64,000 bases of DNA from Streptomyces corallincola (GCF_019104725.1 NZ_JAHRXF010000006.1:124001-188000), one strand, 5' to 3'. Positions 41,110-53,882 are shown, numbered from the stretch's first letter. Made by a program: numbers and translations. The notes: generated by a model from the letters alone, not told the origin.

Positions 41110-42048
41110 GTGAACGACCGCCCGCACGACAGCGGTACGACCTTCCGCACCCTCGCGCCCGGACAGCGCTGCCAGGTGTGGATCGCGGACGTGACGAGCG
41201 GCACCGCCGAACTCCGCCACGAAACGGCCGACATCCTCCTGGAAGCGCCCAACTGGACGCTCGACGGCGAGGCGTTGATCCTCAACGGCGACGGCGTGCT
41301 CTGGCGACTGCCGCTGACGGGCGGCGAACCGGCCCGCATCCCCCTGACCGGCGCCCCGCCCCTCAACAACGACCACGTCCTCCACCCGGACGGCACCACG
41401 GTCCTCGTCTCCGGCGAGGACGGCCACATCCACCGGGCGCCCCTCACCGGCGGCGCCGCCACCCGCCTCACCGGCGAACCGAAGACCCGGCAGTACCTGC
41501 ACGGGGCCAGCCCGGACGGTCAACTCCTCGCCTACATCGAGACGTTCCGCGACGACCCGGCCGCCCCCGGCATCGTGACCGTCGCCCCCGCCGACGCGAG
41601 CACACCCCCGCACCGCCTCGACACCGGCGCCGGACACAGCGACGGCGCCGAGTTCACCCCGGACGGCACCTGGATCGTCCTCAACACCGAGGCGTACGCG
41701 GACGCGCCGGGCCACGCCCAGCTGGCCCGCATCCGCCCCGACGGCACCGGCCTCGCCCGACTGCGCACCTCACCGGACGTGGACTGGTTCCCCCACCTCT
41801 CCCCGGACGGCCGCCTCGCCACCTTCCTCAGCTTCCCGCCCGGCACCCTCGGCCACCCGGAGAACCTCCCCGTCCACCTCCGCGTCGTCCCCACCACCGA
41901 CTGGAACACCCCCCTCCTCGACCTTCCCCTCTTCGGCGGCCAGGGCACCCTCAACGTCAACAGCTGGTCCCCCCACTCCAACCGCTTCGCCTTCGTCGCC
42001 TACCCACGCGCCGAGGACAGCGCGACGGTGACGGTCGTCCGGCACTGA
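41110..42048 (+). CDS. TolB-like WD40/PD40 beta-propeller protein
   Basis: A 312-residue protein built of PD40-type repeats: APNWTLDGEALILNGDGVLWRL, LHPDGTTVLVSGEDGHIHR, GASPDGQLLAYIETF, GAEFTPDGTWIVLNTEAYA, PHLSPDGRLATFLSFP and NSWSPHSNRFAFVAYP. The SPDG motif in most repeats is the mark of TolB/DPP-IV-type propellers. There is no signal peptide, so it is likely cytosolic. GTG 41110 follows GAGGAGACG; the frame is open to 41056. Its binding partner is unknown. It converges with the MetRS gene with only 6 bases between stops. Confidence 0.78.
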   Translation: MNDRPHDSGTTFRTLAPGQRCQVWIADVTSGTAELRHETADILLEAPNWTLDGEALILNGDGVLWRLPLTGGEPARIPLTGAPPLNNDHVLHPDGTTVLVSGEDGHIHRAPLTGGAATRLTGEPKTRQYLHGASPDGQLLAYIETFRDDPAAPGIVTVAPADASTPPHRLDTGAGHSDGAEFTPDGTWIVLNTEAYADAPGHAQLARIRPDGTGLARLRTSPDVDWFPHLSPDGRLATFLSFPPGTLGHPENLPVHLRVVPTTDWNTPLLDLPLFGGQGTLNVNSWSPHSNRFAFVAYPRAEDSATVTVVRH

Positions 42049-42054
42049 GACCGG

Positions 42055-43587
42055 TCAACCGCCCTCGGTCCGCAGCCGCCCGAACAGCGGCCGTGACACC
42101 GGAAGGCGCCCCCCGACCGGCGTCAGCCGCTCCCGGATTCGCTCCGCGGCGTCCGGCACGAAGGGCCGCAGCTCCTCGGCCAGCACACCGCAGGCGGCGA
42201 CCAGTGCCCGCAGGACGTGGTCCAGGCGTGCGCCCGCCCCGGCGTCCCCCGCGCGCTCGGCCCGTGCCAGCTCCCAGGGCCGGGCGGCGTCCACACACCG
42301 GTTCGCCTCCTCCACCACGGCCCACACGGCACCGAGCGCCCGCCGGAAGTCGTACGCCGCCAGCGCCTCGTCCACGAGCCGGGACACCGCCCCGCACCCT
42401 TCCGCCAGCGCCCCGACGGCCGCCGGTGCCTCCAGGCACGACGGTCCGGACGGCACCACCCCACCACGGAAGCGGTGCAGCGCCGTCACCACCCGGTGCA
42501 CAAGGTTGCCCACACCCCCGGCGAAGTCCGCGTCGGCCCGGTCCACCAGGCGGTCCACGGAGAAGTCCGTGTCACCCGAGCGCGGGACCTCCCGCAGCAG
42601 CCACCAGCGCACCGCGTCCGTGCCGTACGCGGCCACGAGCGCCGTCGGGTCCACCCCGTTTCCCGCCGATTTGCCGATCTTCCGCCCGTCCACCGTCAGA
42701 TAGCCGTGCACCAGCAGATCCGTCGGCAGCGGCAGCCCCGCCGACAGCAGGAGAGCGGGCCAGTACACCGCGTGGAAGCGCAGCACCCCCTTGCCGAGCA
42801 GGTGCGTCCGGCGCCCCGGAGACGCCCACCAGTGCTCGAACGCCGGGCCTTCGGTGCCGAATCCGAGGCCGGTGACGTAACTGCCCAGGGCGTCCCACCA
42901 CACGTAGACCACCTGCGTGGGATCGCCGGGCACCGGAATGCCCCAGCCCCGCGCGCGCTCGCGGGACCGGGAGACGGAGAAGTCGCGCAGGCCGCCGTCG
43001 ATGAGCGCCAGCACCTCGTTGCGCCGGGTCGCGGGCTCCACCCGCAGCGCACCGCTCCCGATCAGTTCGCGCAGCCGGTCCGCGTACCGGGACAGCCGGA
43101 AGAACCAGTTCTCCTCCGCGACGCGTTGAGGCTCCGTGCCGTGCTCGGGGCAGCATCCGCCGTCCAGTTCGGCGGGGCTGTAGAACTGCTCGCAGCCCAC
43201 GCAGTACAACCCTTCGTACGCCCTGCGGTAGAGGTCGCCCGAGGCGGCGCACCGGCGCCACAGCTCCTCCACGCCCGCCCGGTGACGCGGTGCGCCGCTG
43301 GTGCGGACGAAGTCGTCCAGCGAGAGGGACAGGGGACCGGCCAGCGCGGCGAAGGCGGCGGCGTTGCCGTCCACGAACGCCTGAACGTCCGTCCCGGCGG
43401 CCTCGGCGGCCAGGACGTTCTTGAGCGAATTGTCGTCCGTCCCGCTGACGAGCCGGACCTCCCGCCCGCGCAGCCGGTGATGCCGCGCCAGCGCGTCCGC
43501 CTGGACCAGCTCCAGCGCGAAGCCCAGATGGGGGCGCGCGTTGACGTACGGGATCGTGGTGGTGAGGTAGTGCCGTGACGTGTCCAT
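42055..43587 (-). CDS. metG: methionine--tRNA ligase (secondary, diverged)
   Basis: A class I aminoacyl-tRNA synthetase of 510 residues. The ATP-site signature is PHLGF (for HIGH) in ARPHLGFALELVQADALARH and KIGKS (for KMSKS) in VDGRKIGKSAGNGVDP. The zinc-knuckle region is CVGCEQFYSPAELDGGCCPEHG. The C-terminal part (about 370-510) is the helical anticodon domain. No tRNA-binding OB-fold or PaaA-type tail is present, making it shorter than housekeeping forms. It may be an extra MetRS used under stress or for antibiotic resistance, but it could be the only one. ATG 43587 follows GGAGGACCG. The leader has a hairpin and a tiny ORF. Confidence 0.88.
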   Translation of the reverse strand: MDTSRHYLTTTIPYVNARPHLGFALELVQADALARHHRLRGREVRLVSGTDDNSLKNVLAAEAAGTDVQAFVDGNAAAFAALAGPLSLSLDDFVRTSGAPRHRAGVEELWRRCAASGDLYRRAYEGLYCVGCEQFYSPAELDGGCCPEHGTEPQRVAEENWFFRLSRYADRLRELIGSGALRVEPATRRNEVLALIDGGLRDFSVSRSRERARGWGIPVPGDPTQVVYVWWDALGSYVTGLGFGTEGPAFEHWWASPGRRTHLLGKGVLRFHAVYWPALLLSAGLPLPTDLLVHGYLTVDGRKIGKSAGNGVDPTALVAAYGTDAVRWWLLREVPRSGDTDFSVDRLVDRADADFAGGVGNLVHRVVTALHRFRGGVVPSGPSCLEAPAAVGALAEGCGAVSRLVDEALAAYDFRRALGAVWAVVEEANRCVDAARPWELARAERAGDAGAGARLDHVLRALVAACGVLAEELRPFVPDAAERIRERLTPVGGRLPVSRPLFGRLRTEGG

Positions 43588-43640
43588 CGGTCCTCCGACC
43601 GGTCGGGAGACCGGGGAGGGAGCCTGCCCGCACCACACGT

Positions 43641-43662
43641 GAGGCCCCGTCCCCGGGGCCTC
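43641..43662 (-). promoter_or_regulatory. possible attenuator hairpin in the MetRS leader
   Basis: GAGGCCCC (43641-43648), loop GTCCCC, GGGGCCTC (43655-43662): a perfect 8-bp stem 54 bases before the MetRS start. A 7-codon ORF (43684-43707, minus strand) encodes MPPPRGC immediately upstream and itself contains a GCCCC/GGGGC pair. The arrangement resembles a leader-peptide attenuator, but the ORF has no ribosome-binding site. Confidence 0.3.
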
Positions 43663-43735
43663 GGATGCGTTACGCGTCCATGCTCAGCAGCCCCGTGGCG
43701 GGGGCATCGTGCGGTGCTGGGAGGGAGACGCGATC

Positions 43736-43918
43736 ATGGGGCGGATGCTAGCGGGGCACTGGGCGGACACGCATCCGGAATTCGCTGGGAGGACACGGCG
43801 GGGGAACGCGCGTGGGGAGGGCGAGCCCGTGCCGGTGCACGTCCGGTTCCGCGACGCGGGGGACAGGCCGTCGCCGCCCGGGGTGCCCCGGGAGCCGTCC
43901 GCCGTGTGGTGGCGGTGA
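43736..43918 (+). CDS. small hypothetical ORF
   Basis: 60 codons, ATG preceded by GGGAGGGAGACG. The protein (MGRMLAGHWADTHPEFAGRTRRG, ending SAVWWR) has no recognised domain. Codon usage is partly unlike neighbours (CTA, ACA and AGG are present), so it may not be a gene. In its favour are the good ribosome-binding site and a terminator directly after the stop (43917-43950). Confidence 0.35.
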   Translation: MGRMLAGHWADTHPEFAGRTRRGNARGEGEPVPVHVRFRDAGDRPSPPGVPREPSAVWWR

Positions 43919-43950
43919 GGGGCCGGGCCCGTGACCGGGTCCGGCCCCTC
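43917..43950. terminator. 15-bp bidirectional hairpin
   Basis: 43917-43931 pairs with 43936-43950 (one G-T wobble) around loop TGAC. It is 24 bases from the beta-galactosidase stop on the minus strand and begins at the end of the small plus-strand ORF. Confidence 0.85.
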
Positions 43951-43973
43951 AACCGGGCTCTGCGGTAGGTGGG

Positions 43974-47508
<3,535 letters not shown>

Positions 47509-50247
47509 CTAGCGGAGCACTACGCTCCGGATCTCCCACGGCTGAAGCTCCAGCTCGATCCGGCCGGGAGCCGCCGCCACGGACAGCGGGCGCCCGAGCA
47601 GATCGACCGTCGCCACCTCGGTGAACGACCCGGTGAGCACCGCCGTGGTCGCGGAGTCGCGCATCGCGGTGAGCCGCACCTCGACCCCGTCCCCGGCCGC
47701 CTCGCCGCTGACCCGCCGGACGCAGGACACCTGCACGTCCCGTCCCTCGACCCCAATCCCGGCGGTGTCGGCGGGCAGCGCCTCCCCGGCCCCGCCGGTA
47801 CCCCGTACGACCAGCACGTCGTTGCGGAACTCCTCGGCCAGCGCGACCGCTTCGGCGCCCTGCCAGCCGGTGGCCGACGGCAGTACGGCGAACCGGTTGC
47901 CGACCCGCATTCCCAGGTCCTGCGCGCCGGGCACCGGGATCTCGCTCGCCGCCGGTTCGTCGCGCAGCGGATGGATGTTGACGCTGATCGAGCCGATGGC
48001 CCGCAGCAGGGTGATCGCCAACTCGGAGCCGTCACCGACGAGTTCGTACTCGCTGGTGTGGTCCAGCAGCACGGTCGCGGCACCGGCCGACACGAAGGAA
48101 CCGGCCGGGAACGTCGGCAGCGGGAACTCGCCCCAGCCGCCCTCGGCGGTCAGCCCGCGCTCGGTGACCGCGAACTGCCCTGCGGAGGCGGACCGTTCGA
48201 CCCGCTCGGGCAGCGGCACATGGAACCGCAGCCGGTGGTCGGCTGACCGGTTCAGGAACGAGGTGGACACCCGCACGAACGGCTCGCCCGCCCGCAGCTC
48301 CACCAGCGTCTCCACCGGCGTCGCCACCGTCTCGCCGGAGCGCAGGTCGCGGTCGTCCGGGGAGAGGGCGACCGGCCACGCGTACGTCCGCGTGACCAGG
48401 ACCCGTGCGCGCAGCGGGCCGCTCTCCAGCACCTCGGCGGTGACCTCGGCGGGCTCCGAGACCAGGGAGTCACGGGCCGGGGGCGCGTAGTTGTAGCTGT
48501 CGCCCCGGTCGCCGCCGTCCACCAGCCGCCCGACCCCGCGCAGTACGGTCCCGTCCGCGCCGGTGACGTCCAGGGTGCCGTCGGCCGCGACCGCGACCTC
48601 CACCAGACCGTTGGACAGCCGTCCGGACGTGGCGGTCGCCGGTGCGGCCGGGGAAACGGCGGCGGCGTCGTCGCCCGGCGTCACGCGGACGCCGACCAGA
48701 CCCGACGCGGGCACGTCCACCGAGACCAGCGCGGTCGCGCGGGCCTCCTCCAGCGTCAGCACCCGCCACTCGCCCGGATGCGCGGCAGCCGCCTCGGCCA
48801 CCTCGCGGCGCAGGATCAGCAGGTCGAACGGGCCGCTGGTCGGCACCTCGGCCAGATGGAAGACCAGCGAACCGGCGGTCAGTTCGTAGTGGTCGATGAG
48901 CCGCCCGAAGAGTTCCCGGCGGTGGATGCGCCGCAGTACGCGCTCCAGCTGCGAGGCGTCCATCCGCTCGTCCGCCAGCACGGTCGGCGCGGTCGAGACG
49001 AGCTGCACCGGGCGGCCCGTACCCTGCTCGGCGCCGCCCGCCGAGGCGACGAGCGTCCCCCCGGCCGCCGGGGCCGCGACATCCACCTCGACCAGCGCGG
49101 TCCGGGGGAAGGGCAGCGGATTGGCGACCAGATACGCGTCGCTCGGCACCCGCGCGGCGGGCTCCGCGAGCGCCGCGTCCCGCACCGCGCGGGCCGCCTG
49201 CGCCGCCTCCGCGAGCCGCGCGTCCACCTGGTCGCAGGTCTCGTCGGTGCCCGAACCGACCACCGAGTCATGCGCCGTGGACTCGATGATCTTGTGCCAG
49301 GCCAGGGTGAGGAACGGCGTGTCGTCCCGCTCGGACCACAGGGCGTTCATCCGCTCCGCGTGGTCGATGGTCCGCTCGGCCAGCGCCATCCGCTGCTTCA
49401 GGCCGAGCCGCACCGACAGCACGCCCGGCAGGATGTTGCCGCGCACATGACTGCGCAGTTCGCCCGTCACCACGGTGGTCGCCGCGTCCCGGACGTGCTT
49501 CAGGATGTACTCGTCCAGCGTGGCCATCGTGATGGGCCGCTCCTCGCCGGACGCCCGCCGCAGCCACTCCGCGAGCGCCGGATCGGGCGCGTTGTGGTCG
49601 GTGCCCGCCATCGCCAGCACCGGATCGGACCCCCACCGCTCCGCCGTCATCTGCGCGTACTCACCGAGCGCCCGCCGGATCTGGTCCGGGACCAGCAGCA
49701 CGTCCAGGCCGTTGTCGTAGCCGTCGAACAGGAACTCGGTCCGCACCTCGGAGCCGTCCGGGGCGCGCCAGCGGAACGCGTGCCCGTCCACCGTGCCCGG
49801 TACCCCGCGCCAGAGCGCCGCGTGCTCGAACCCGGCGCGCGCCAGGATCTGCGGCATCTGCGCGACGTGGCCGAACATGTCCGGCAGATAGCCGATCGGC
49901 ATGGAGCCGCCCAGCGCCTCGGCCGCCGTCCAGCCCATCCGCAGATTGCGCACGATGGTCTCGCCCGAGCAGAGGAACTCGTCCAGCAGGATCAGCCACG
50001 GACCCACCGCGAGCCGACCCTCGCGGACCAGCGCGGCGACCCGCTCGCGGTTCTCGGGCCGCATCTGGAGGTAGTCCTCGACCGCGGCCATCTGGCCGTC
50101 CACGGTGAACCGGAAGTCCGGGTTCGTCTCGGCCGACTCCAGCACGGTGTCCAGGGCGGACACGAGCCGGTGCCGGAACACCTGGAACGGCTCGTACCAC
50201 TCCCGGTCCCAGTGGAAATGGGGCACGAAGACGGCGGAGTTCTGCAT
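47509..50247 (-). CDS. GH38 alpha-mannosidase
   Basis: A 912-residue enzyme of glycoside hydrolase family 38. The N-terminus MQNSAVFVPHFHWDREW is the zinc-site signature (H10, H12, D14), and GYLPDMFGHVAQMPQIL has the nucleophile D123. The mid-domain AMAGTDHNAPD and AWHKIIESTAHDSVVGSGTDE (a further zinc-ligand region) follow, then a large beta-sandwich C-terminal half. Such bacterial enzymes act on alpha-linked mannose from yeast or plant glycans inside the cell. ATG 50247 follows GAAGG. It is 77 bases downstream of the permease gene, so probably in the same operon and repressed by the LacI protein. Confidence 0.9.
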   Translation of the reverse strand: MQNSAVFVPHFHWDREWYEPFQVFRHRLVSALDTVLESAETNPDFRFTVDGQMAAVEDYLQMRPENRERVAALVREGRLAVGPWLILLDEFLCSGETIVRNLRMGWTAAEALGGSMPIGYLPDMFGHVAQMPQILARAGFEHAALWRGVPGTVDGHAFRWRAPDGSEVRTEFLFDGYDNGLDVLLVPDQIRRALGEYAQMTAERWGSDPVLAMAGTDHNAPDPALAEWLRRASGEERPITMATLDEYILKHVRDAATTVVTGELRSHVRGNILPGVLSVRLGLKQRMALAERTIDHAERMNALWSERDDTPFLTLAWHKIIESTAHDSVVGSGTDETCDQVDARLAEAAQAARAVRDAALAEPAARVPSDAYLVANPLPFPRTALVEVDVAAPAAGGTLVASAGGAEQGTGRPVQLVSTAPTVLADERMDASQLERVLRRIHRRELFGRLIDHYELTAGSLVFHLAEVPTSGPFDLLILRREVAEAAAAHPGEWRVLTLEEARATALVSVDVPASGLVGVRVTPGDDAAAVSPAAPATATSGRLSNGLVEVAVAADGTLDVTGADGTVLRGVGRLVDGGDRGDSYNYAPPARDSLVSEPAEVTAEVLESGPLRARVLVTRTYAWPVALSPDDRDLRSGETVATPVETLVELRAGEPFVRVSTSFLNRSADHRLRFHVPLPERVERSASAGQFAVTERGLTAEGGWGEFPLPTFPAGSFVSAGAATVLLDHTSEYELVGDGSELAITLLRAIGSISVNIHPLRDEPAASEIPVPGAQDLGMRVGNRFAVLPSATGWQGAEAVALAEEFRNDVLVVRGTGGAGEALPADTAGIGVEGRDVQVSCVRRVSGEAAGDGVEVRLTAMRDSATTAVLTGSFTEVATVDLLGRPLSVAAAPGRIELELQPWEIRSVVLR

Positions 50248-50324
50248 GACGGGGACCTTCTGTGCGGGCGGAGCCGGTGGGGGAGAAGCCGGTGCGAGGG
50301 GCGTCGCGCCGGGGCGGGGCGGGG

Positions 50325-51182
50325 TCACTTCAGCGAACCGGCCGCGAGCCCGGTGCGCCAGAACCGCTGGAGCAGGATGAAGACGACGATCACCGGCACG
50401 ATCGACACCAGCGACCCGGTGATGACGGACATCTGGAGCAGCGGCGCGCGGGCCGTCTGCCCGTTCCACTCGAATAGGCCCAGTGTGATCGGGAACAGCG
50501 ACTCCTTCTGCAGCATCACCATCGGCAGGAAGAAGTTGTTCCAGATCGCCACGAACTGGAACAGGAAGATGGTGACCAGCGCCGGAGTCATCAGCTTGAA
50601 CGCCACCGAGAAGAACGTGCGGAACTCGCCCGCGCCGTCCAGCCGGGCCGACTCCAGCAACTCCTGCGGCACCGACGCGTTGGCGAAGATCCGCGCCAGG
50701 TACACCCCGAACGGGCTGACGATGCTCGGCAGGAACACCGCGAGGTAGGTGTTGACCAGCCCGGTCGCCGAGAACAGCAGGAACAGCGGCAACGCCAGCG
50801 CGGTCGTCGGTACCAGGACACCGCCGAGGATCACCGAGAACAGGAACTCCCGCCCCCGGAAACGGAACTTGGCGAGCGCGTACCCGCACAGCGCCGAGAT
50901 CAGCGTGCCCACGGCCGCGCCGAACACCGCGTAGATCACGGTGTTGAACGCCCAGCGGCCGAAGATGCCGTCGCTGCGGGTGAACAGGGTGTGCAGGTTG
51001 TCCCACAGGTTGAAGTGGGTGAACACCAGGCCGTTGGTGGAGGCGAGTTCGCCCTGCGGCTTGGTCGCGGCGACGATCAGGAAGTAGATCGGCAGCAGGA
51101 AGTAGACGGCCAGCACGAGCATCAGGGCCATGACGGCCGTACGGCTCATACGGCTCTCGCGGTGGAGGGAAGGGTTGCTCAC
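50325..51182 (-). CDS. carbohydrate ABC transporter permease (MalG-type)
   Basis: A 285-residue inner-membrane permease with six helices. The cytoplasmic EAA loop is ESARLDGAGEFRTFFSVAFKLMTPAL, which docks to the ATPase. The GTG at 51182 overlaps the previous stop (GTGA) and has GAAGAAGG upstream, which supports it over ATG 51149. It pairs with the MalF-type subunit. No ATPase gene is in the locus; in streptomycetes the shared ATPase MsiK serves many such importers. Confidence 0.92.
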   Translation of the reverse strand: MSNPSLHRESRMSRTAVMALMLVLAVYFLLPIYFLIVAATKPQGELASTNGLVFTHFNLWDNLHTLFTRSDGIFGRWAFNTVIYAVFGAAVGTLISALCGYALAKFRFRGREFLFSVILGGVLVPTTALALPLFLLFSATGLVNTYLAVFLPSIVSPFGVYLARIFANASVPQELLESARLDGAGEFRTFFSVAFKLMTPALVTIFLFQFVAIWNNFFLPMVMLQKESLFPITLGLFEWNGQTARAPLLQMSVITGSLVSIVPVIVVFILLQRFWRTGLAAGSLK

Positions 51183-52126
51183 AGCCCGGCCTTCTTCGAC
51201 GTCAGTCGCATGAACCCGAAGCTCAGGACGAAGGTGATGACGGCGATGACCACTGAAATGGCCGCCGCCTGCTGGTAGTTGTTCCCCGACGCGACCGCGT
51301 AGGCGAGCATGTTCGGGGTGAACGTGCTGGAGATGTTCGAGGAGATCTGCCGCAGCACGGCCGGCTCCGCGTACAGCTGGAGCGTGCCGATGATGGAGAA
51401 CACCGTGGTCAGCACGATCGAGGGCGCGATGATCGGCACCTTGATCCGCCAGGCGATCGCCCAGTTGCTTGCCCCGTCGATCCGGGCGGCCTCGTACAGC
51501 TCCTGCGGGATCGACTGGAGCGCCGAGAACATGATCAGCATGTTGTAGCCGGTCCACAGCCAGGTGGACACGTTCGCGGCCGACCACAGCACCGCGCCCG
51601 GACCGAGAAAGTCGGGGTGCAGCCCGATGTCCTGGAGCAGGTCCACGACCGGGCTGAGCTGCGGGGAGTACAGATACGACCACATGATGGCCGCGATGAC
51701 ACCGGGCACCGCGTACGGCATGAACGCGGTGATCCGGAAGAACGCCTTGAGCTTCAGCAGCGGGGTGTCCAGCAGCAGCGCGATGATCAGCGCCACGAAC
51801 AGCATCACCGGCACCTGCACGATGCCGAACAGGCCGATCCGGCCGATGCTGGACCAGAACTCCCCGTTCTGGAAGACCTGTTCGTACTGCTCGAAGCCGC
51901 CGAACGTGGTGTACGACGTGCCGTACTGGCCGCCGGTGCGGCGCACGACGAGGAAGCTCTGCCACAGCGCGTAGCCGACCGGGACCAGATAGAACAGCAC
52001 GAACGGGAGGAAGAACGGGGTCAGGAACGCGGCTATAGTGCCCGGCCGGGGCCCGCCGCCACGGAGGCGGCGGCGGGTCCCGGCGGGCGCCGCCACGGGC
52101 AGCGCGCGCGTCGCGGTGTCGGTCAT
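51179..52126 (-). CDS. carbohydrate ABC transporter permease (MalF-type)
   Basis: A 315-residue permease: a basic, Pro/Gly-rich cytoplasmic N-terminus (1-28), then six membrane helices. The EAA loop is YEAARIDGASNWAIAWRIKVPIIAP. ATG 52126 starts 7 bases past the solute-binding protein stop, and its end overlaps the MalG-type gene by four bases, so the subunits are coupled. It forms the channel with that partner. Confidence 0.92.
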   Translation of the reverse strand: MTDTATRALPVAAPAGTRRRLRGGGPRPGTIAAFLTPFFLPFVLFYLVPVGYALWQSFLVVRRTGGQYGTSYTTFGGFEQYEQVFQNGEFWSSIGRIGLFGIVQVPVMLFVALIIALLLDTPLLKLKAFFRITAFMPYAVPGVIAAIMWSYLYSPQLSPVVDLLQDIGLHPDFLGPGAVLWSAANVSTWLWTGYNMLIMFSALQSIPQELYEAARIDGASNWAIAWRIKVPIIAPSIVLTTVFSIIGTLQLYAEPAVLRQISSNISSTFTPNMLAYAVASGNNYQQAAAISVVIAVITFVLSFGFMRLTSKKAGL

Positions 52127-52133
52127 CGGTGCG

Positions 52134-53468
52134 TCACTTGCCCGCCGTCGCCGGGATCGCCTGGTCCTTCATCGACTTCAGCGCCGACGCCTGCGCGGCG
52201 GCGAGCGCGTCGGACAGCGTGCCGCTCCCGGCCGCCGCCTTCGCCATCGCGTCCTGAAGCGACAGGTTGACCGTCTTCTGGGTCGGGCCCCAGGCGAAGT
52301 TGGTGTCGATCTTCTTGGAGGAGTCCGCGAACACGTCGAAGATCTTCTCGTTGTTGTAGTACGGCACGCCCTCGGACAGCGCCGGGAGCTTCAGCCCGTC
52401 GTTGGCCGCCGGGTACAGGCCGCCGAGCTTGTTCTCCATCGCCAGCGCCTCGGGGTCGGAGGTCAGCCAGGTGTTGAACTTGACCGACTCGTAGAGGTGC
52501 TTGCCGCCCTTCATGAACGCGACCGTCGAACCGCCCCAGTCGCCGGAGGAGCCGTTGGAGCCCCAGGTCGGCATCGGTACGATCGACCACTTGCCCGCCT
52601 GCTTGGGCAGGTTGTCGCGGAACATGCTGTAACCCCAGGCGGCGCCGACGTAGCTGGCGATCTGGTTCTTCTCGAACGCCGCGTACATCTGCGTCGAGCC
52701 GTTGGCCAGGTCGGTGCGGACCAGCTTGTCGGAGATCATCTTCTGCCAGTACTCCGCGACCTGCTTGCTCTGCGCGGAGTCCACGGTGACGTGCCACTTG
52801 TCGCCGGAGTAGCTGTACATGTCGGCCTTGTTCTGCCACAGCAGGCCGTTGAACCACTCGGCGTTGTTCGGGTCGAAGAACGTGATGTCCAGGTTCGGGT
52901 CCGCCTTGTGCAGCTTCTGCGCGGCGGCCTGGTACTCGTCCCACGTCTTGGGGATGGCGATGCCGTGCTGCTTGAAGATGTCGCTGCGGACGAACAGGGC
53001 CATCGGGCCGGTGTCCTGGGGCATGGCGAACACGCCGGTGTCCCCGAAGCTGGCCTGCGACCACGTCCACGGCACGAACTTGGACTTCGCCTCGGTGGCC
53101 TCCTTGCAGCCGGAGGCGTCCACGAACGCGTTCTGCGTACGCAGCGAGGGCAGTTCGTCGTAGCCGACCTGCGCCAGGTCGGGGGCCTTGCCCGCCTTCA
53201 GCGCGTTGCCGATCAGACCGTACTGGTCGGTGGAGATGTTCTTCGTCTGGACCTGGATGTCCGGGTTCTTCTTGTTCCAGAGGGCGACGACCTTGTCCAT
53301 GCCCGGCACGGTGTTCCAGTACTGCAGGACCACCTTGCCCTTGGCGGGCTCGCAGGAGCCCTTGGCCGCCTTGTCGGTCGTACCGGGCGACGAGCACCCG
53401 GCTACGACGACGATGCTGGCTGCGGCGGCGACCGCCGCGAGACGGGTGCGCGTAACTGTGCTGCTCAT
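52134..53468 (-). CDS. extracellular sugar-binding lipoprotein of the ABC importer
   Basis: A 444-residue family 1 solute-binding protein. The lipoprotein signal ends VVVAGC with Cys25 lipidated. The mature protein begins with a short Ser/Lys linker and then VVLQYWNTVPGMDKVVALWNKKNPDIQVQ, the standard first lobe. Later segments such as AAWGYSMFRDNLPKQAGKW and LYPAANDGLKLP fit family-1 binders. It delivers oligosaccharides, likely mannose- or galactose-containing given the two hydrolases. Its 5' leader holds the four-unit operator array 88-135 bases upstream. Confidence 0.92.
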   Translation of the reverse strand: MSSTVTRTRLAAVAAAASIVVVAGCSSPGTTDKAAKGSCEPAKGKVVLQYWNTVPGMDKVVALWNKKNPDIQVQTKNISTDQYGLIGNALKAGKAPDLAQVGYDELPSLRTQNAFVDASGCKEATEAKSKFVPWTWSQASFGDTGVFAMPQDTGPMALFVRSDIFKQHGIAIPKTWDEYQAAAQKLHKADPNLDITFFDPNNAEWFNGLLWQNKADMYSYSGDKWHVTVDSAQSKQVAEYWQKMISDKLVRTDLANGSTQMYAAFEKNQIASYVGAAWGYSMFRDNLPKQAGKWSIVPMPTWGSNGSSGDWGGSTVAFMKGGKHLYESVKFNTWLTSDPEALAMENKLGGLYPAANDGLKLPALSEGVPYYNNEKIFDVFADSSKKIDTNFAWGPTQKTVNLSLQDAMAKAAAGSGTLSDALAAAQASALKSMKDQAIPATAGK

Positions 53469-53882
53469 AACTTCCGTTCCAGAGAACGACTAGCGGCCGG
53501 CGCTAGACGGGTCGGCGTTGACACCTCAGGAGGAATGCCTTCAGTCTTGAAGGCCGTGAACGTTCCCGTGAACGTTCACGGGAGCGCTCACGTGAACGTT
53601 CACGGGGGAGCTGGCTGAGAAGTGATTGGGAGTTTGCGCGCCGATATGGGCGAGTGTCAAGGCCCTTGAGTCACGCACGGGTCCGGCAGGTTAAAGGTGT
53701 ATGACACAAGGTCGTGGCCCTCCGCCGGGCGGGAACGGGTGGGCGGGACCCGCCCGTACGCCCCCGCACCCCCCTCGGCCGCCCCCGCCCACCCGCTCAC
53801 GGGGGCTCGCACCGCGCCTTCGGGCCGGTGCATACTCGGTCACCCTCGACGCGCCCGCGTCGAGCCGGCACGGAGGTGAAAG
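53469..53882. promoter_or_regulatory. divergent control region between importer operon and LacI gene
   Basis: 414 bases holding, from the importer side: CTAGCG/CGCTAG inverted repeat (53490-53506) in the leader, the four-unit operator array (53556-53603), a TCAAGGCCCTTGA palindrome (53657-53669) and GGAGGTGA before the LacI start. Confidence 0.7.
53556..53603. promoter_or_regulatory. array of four tandem 12-bp palindromic operators
   Basis: Four 12-base units end to end: GTGAACGTTCCC, GTGAACGTTCAC, GGGAGCGCTCAC, GTGAACGTTCAC. Units 2 and 4 are perfect palindromes with central CG, as in LacI/GalR operators; units 1 and 3 are degenerate. The centres are exactly 12 bases apart. The array should bind the adjacent LacI-type regulator. 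Confidence 0.75.

Noticed and set aside
43588..43735. T-box or SAM riboswitch upstream of MetRS
   Set aside because: No conserved T-box bulge or riboswitch core found on the minus strand; only a simple hairpin and a tiny ORF without a ribosome-binding site.
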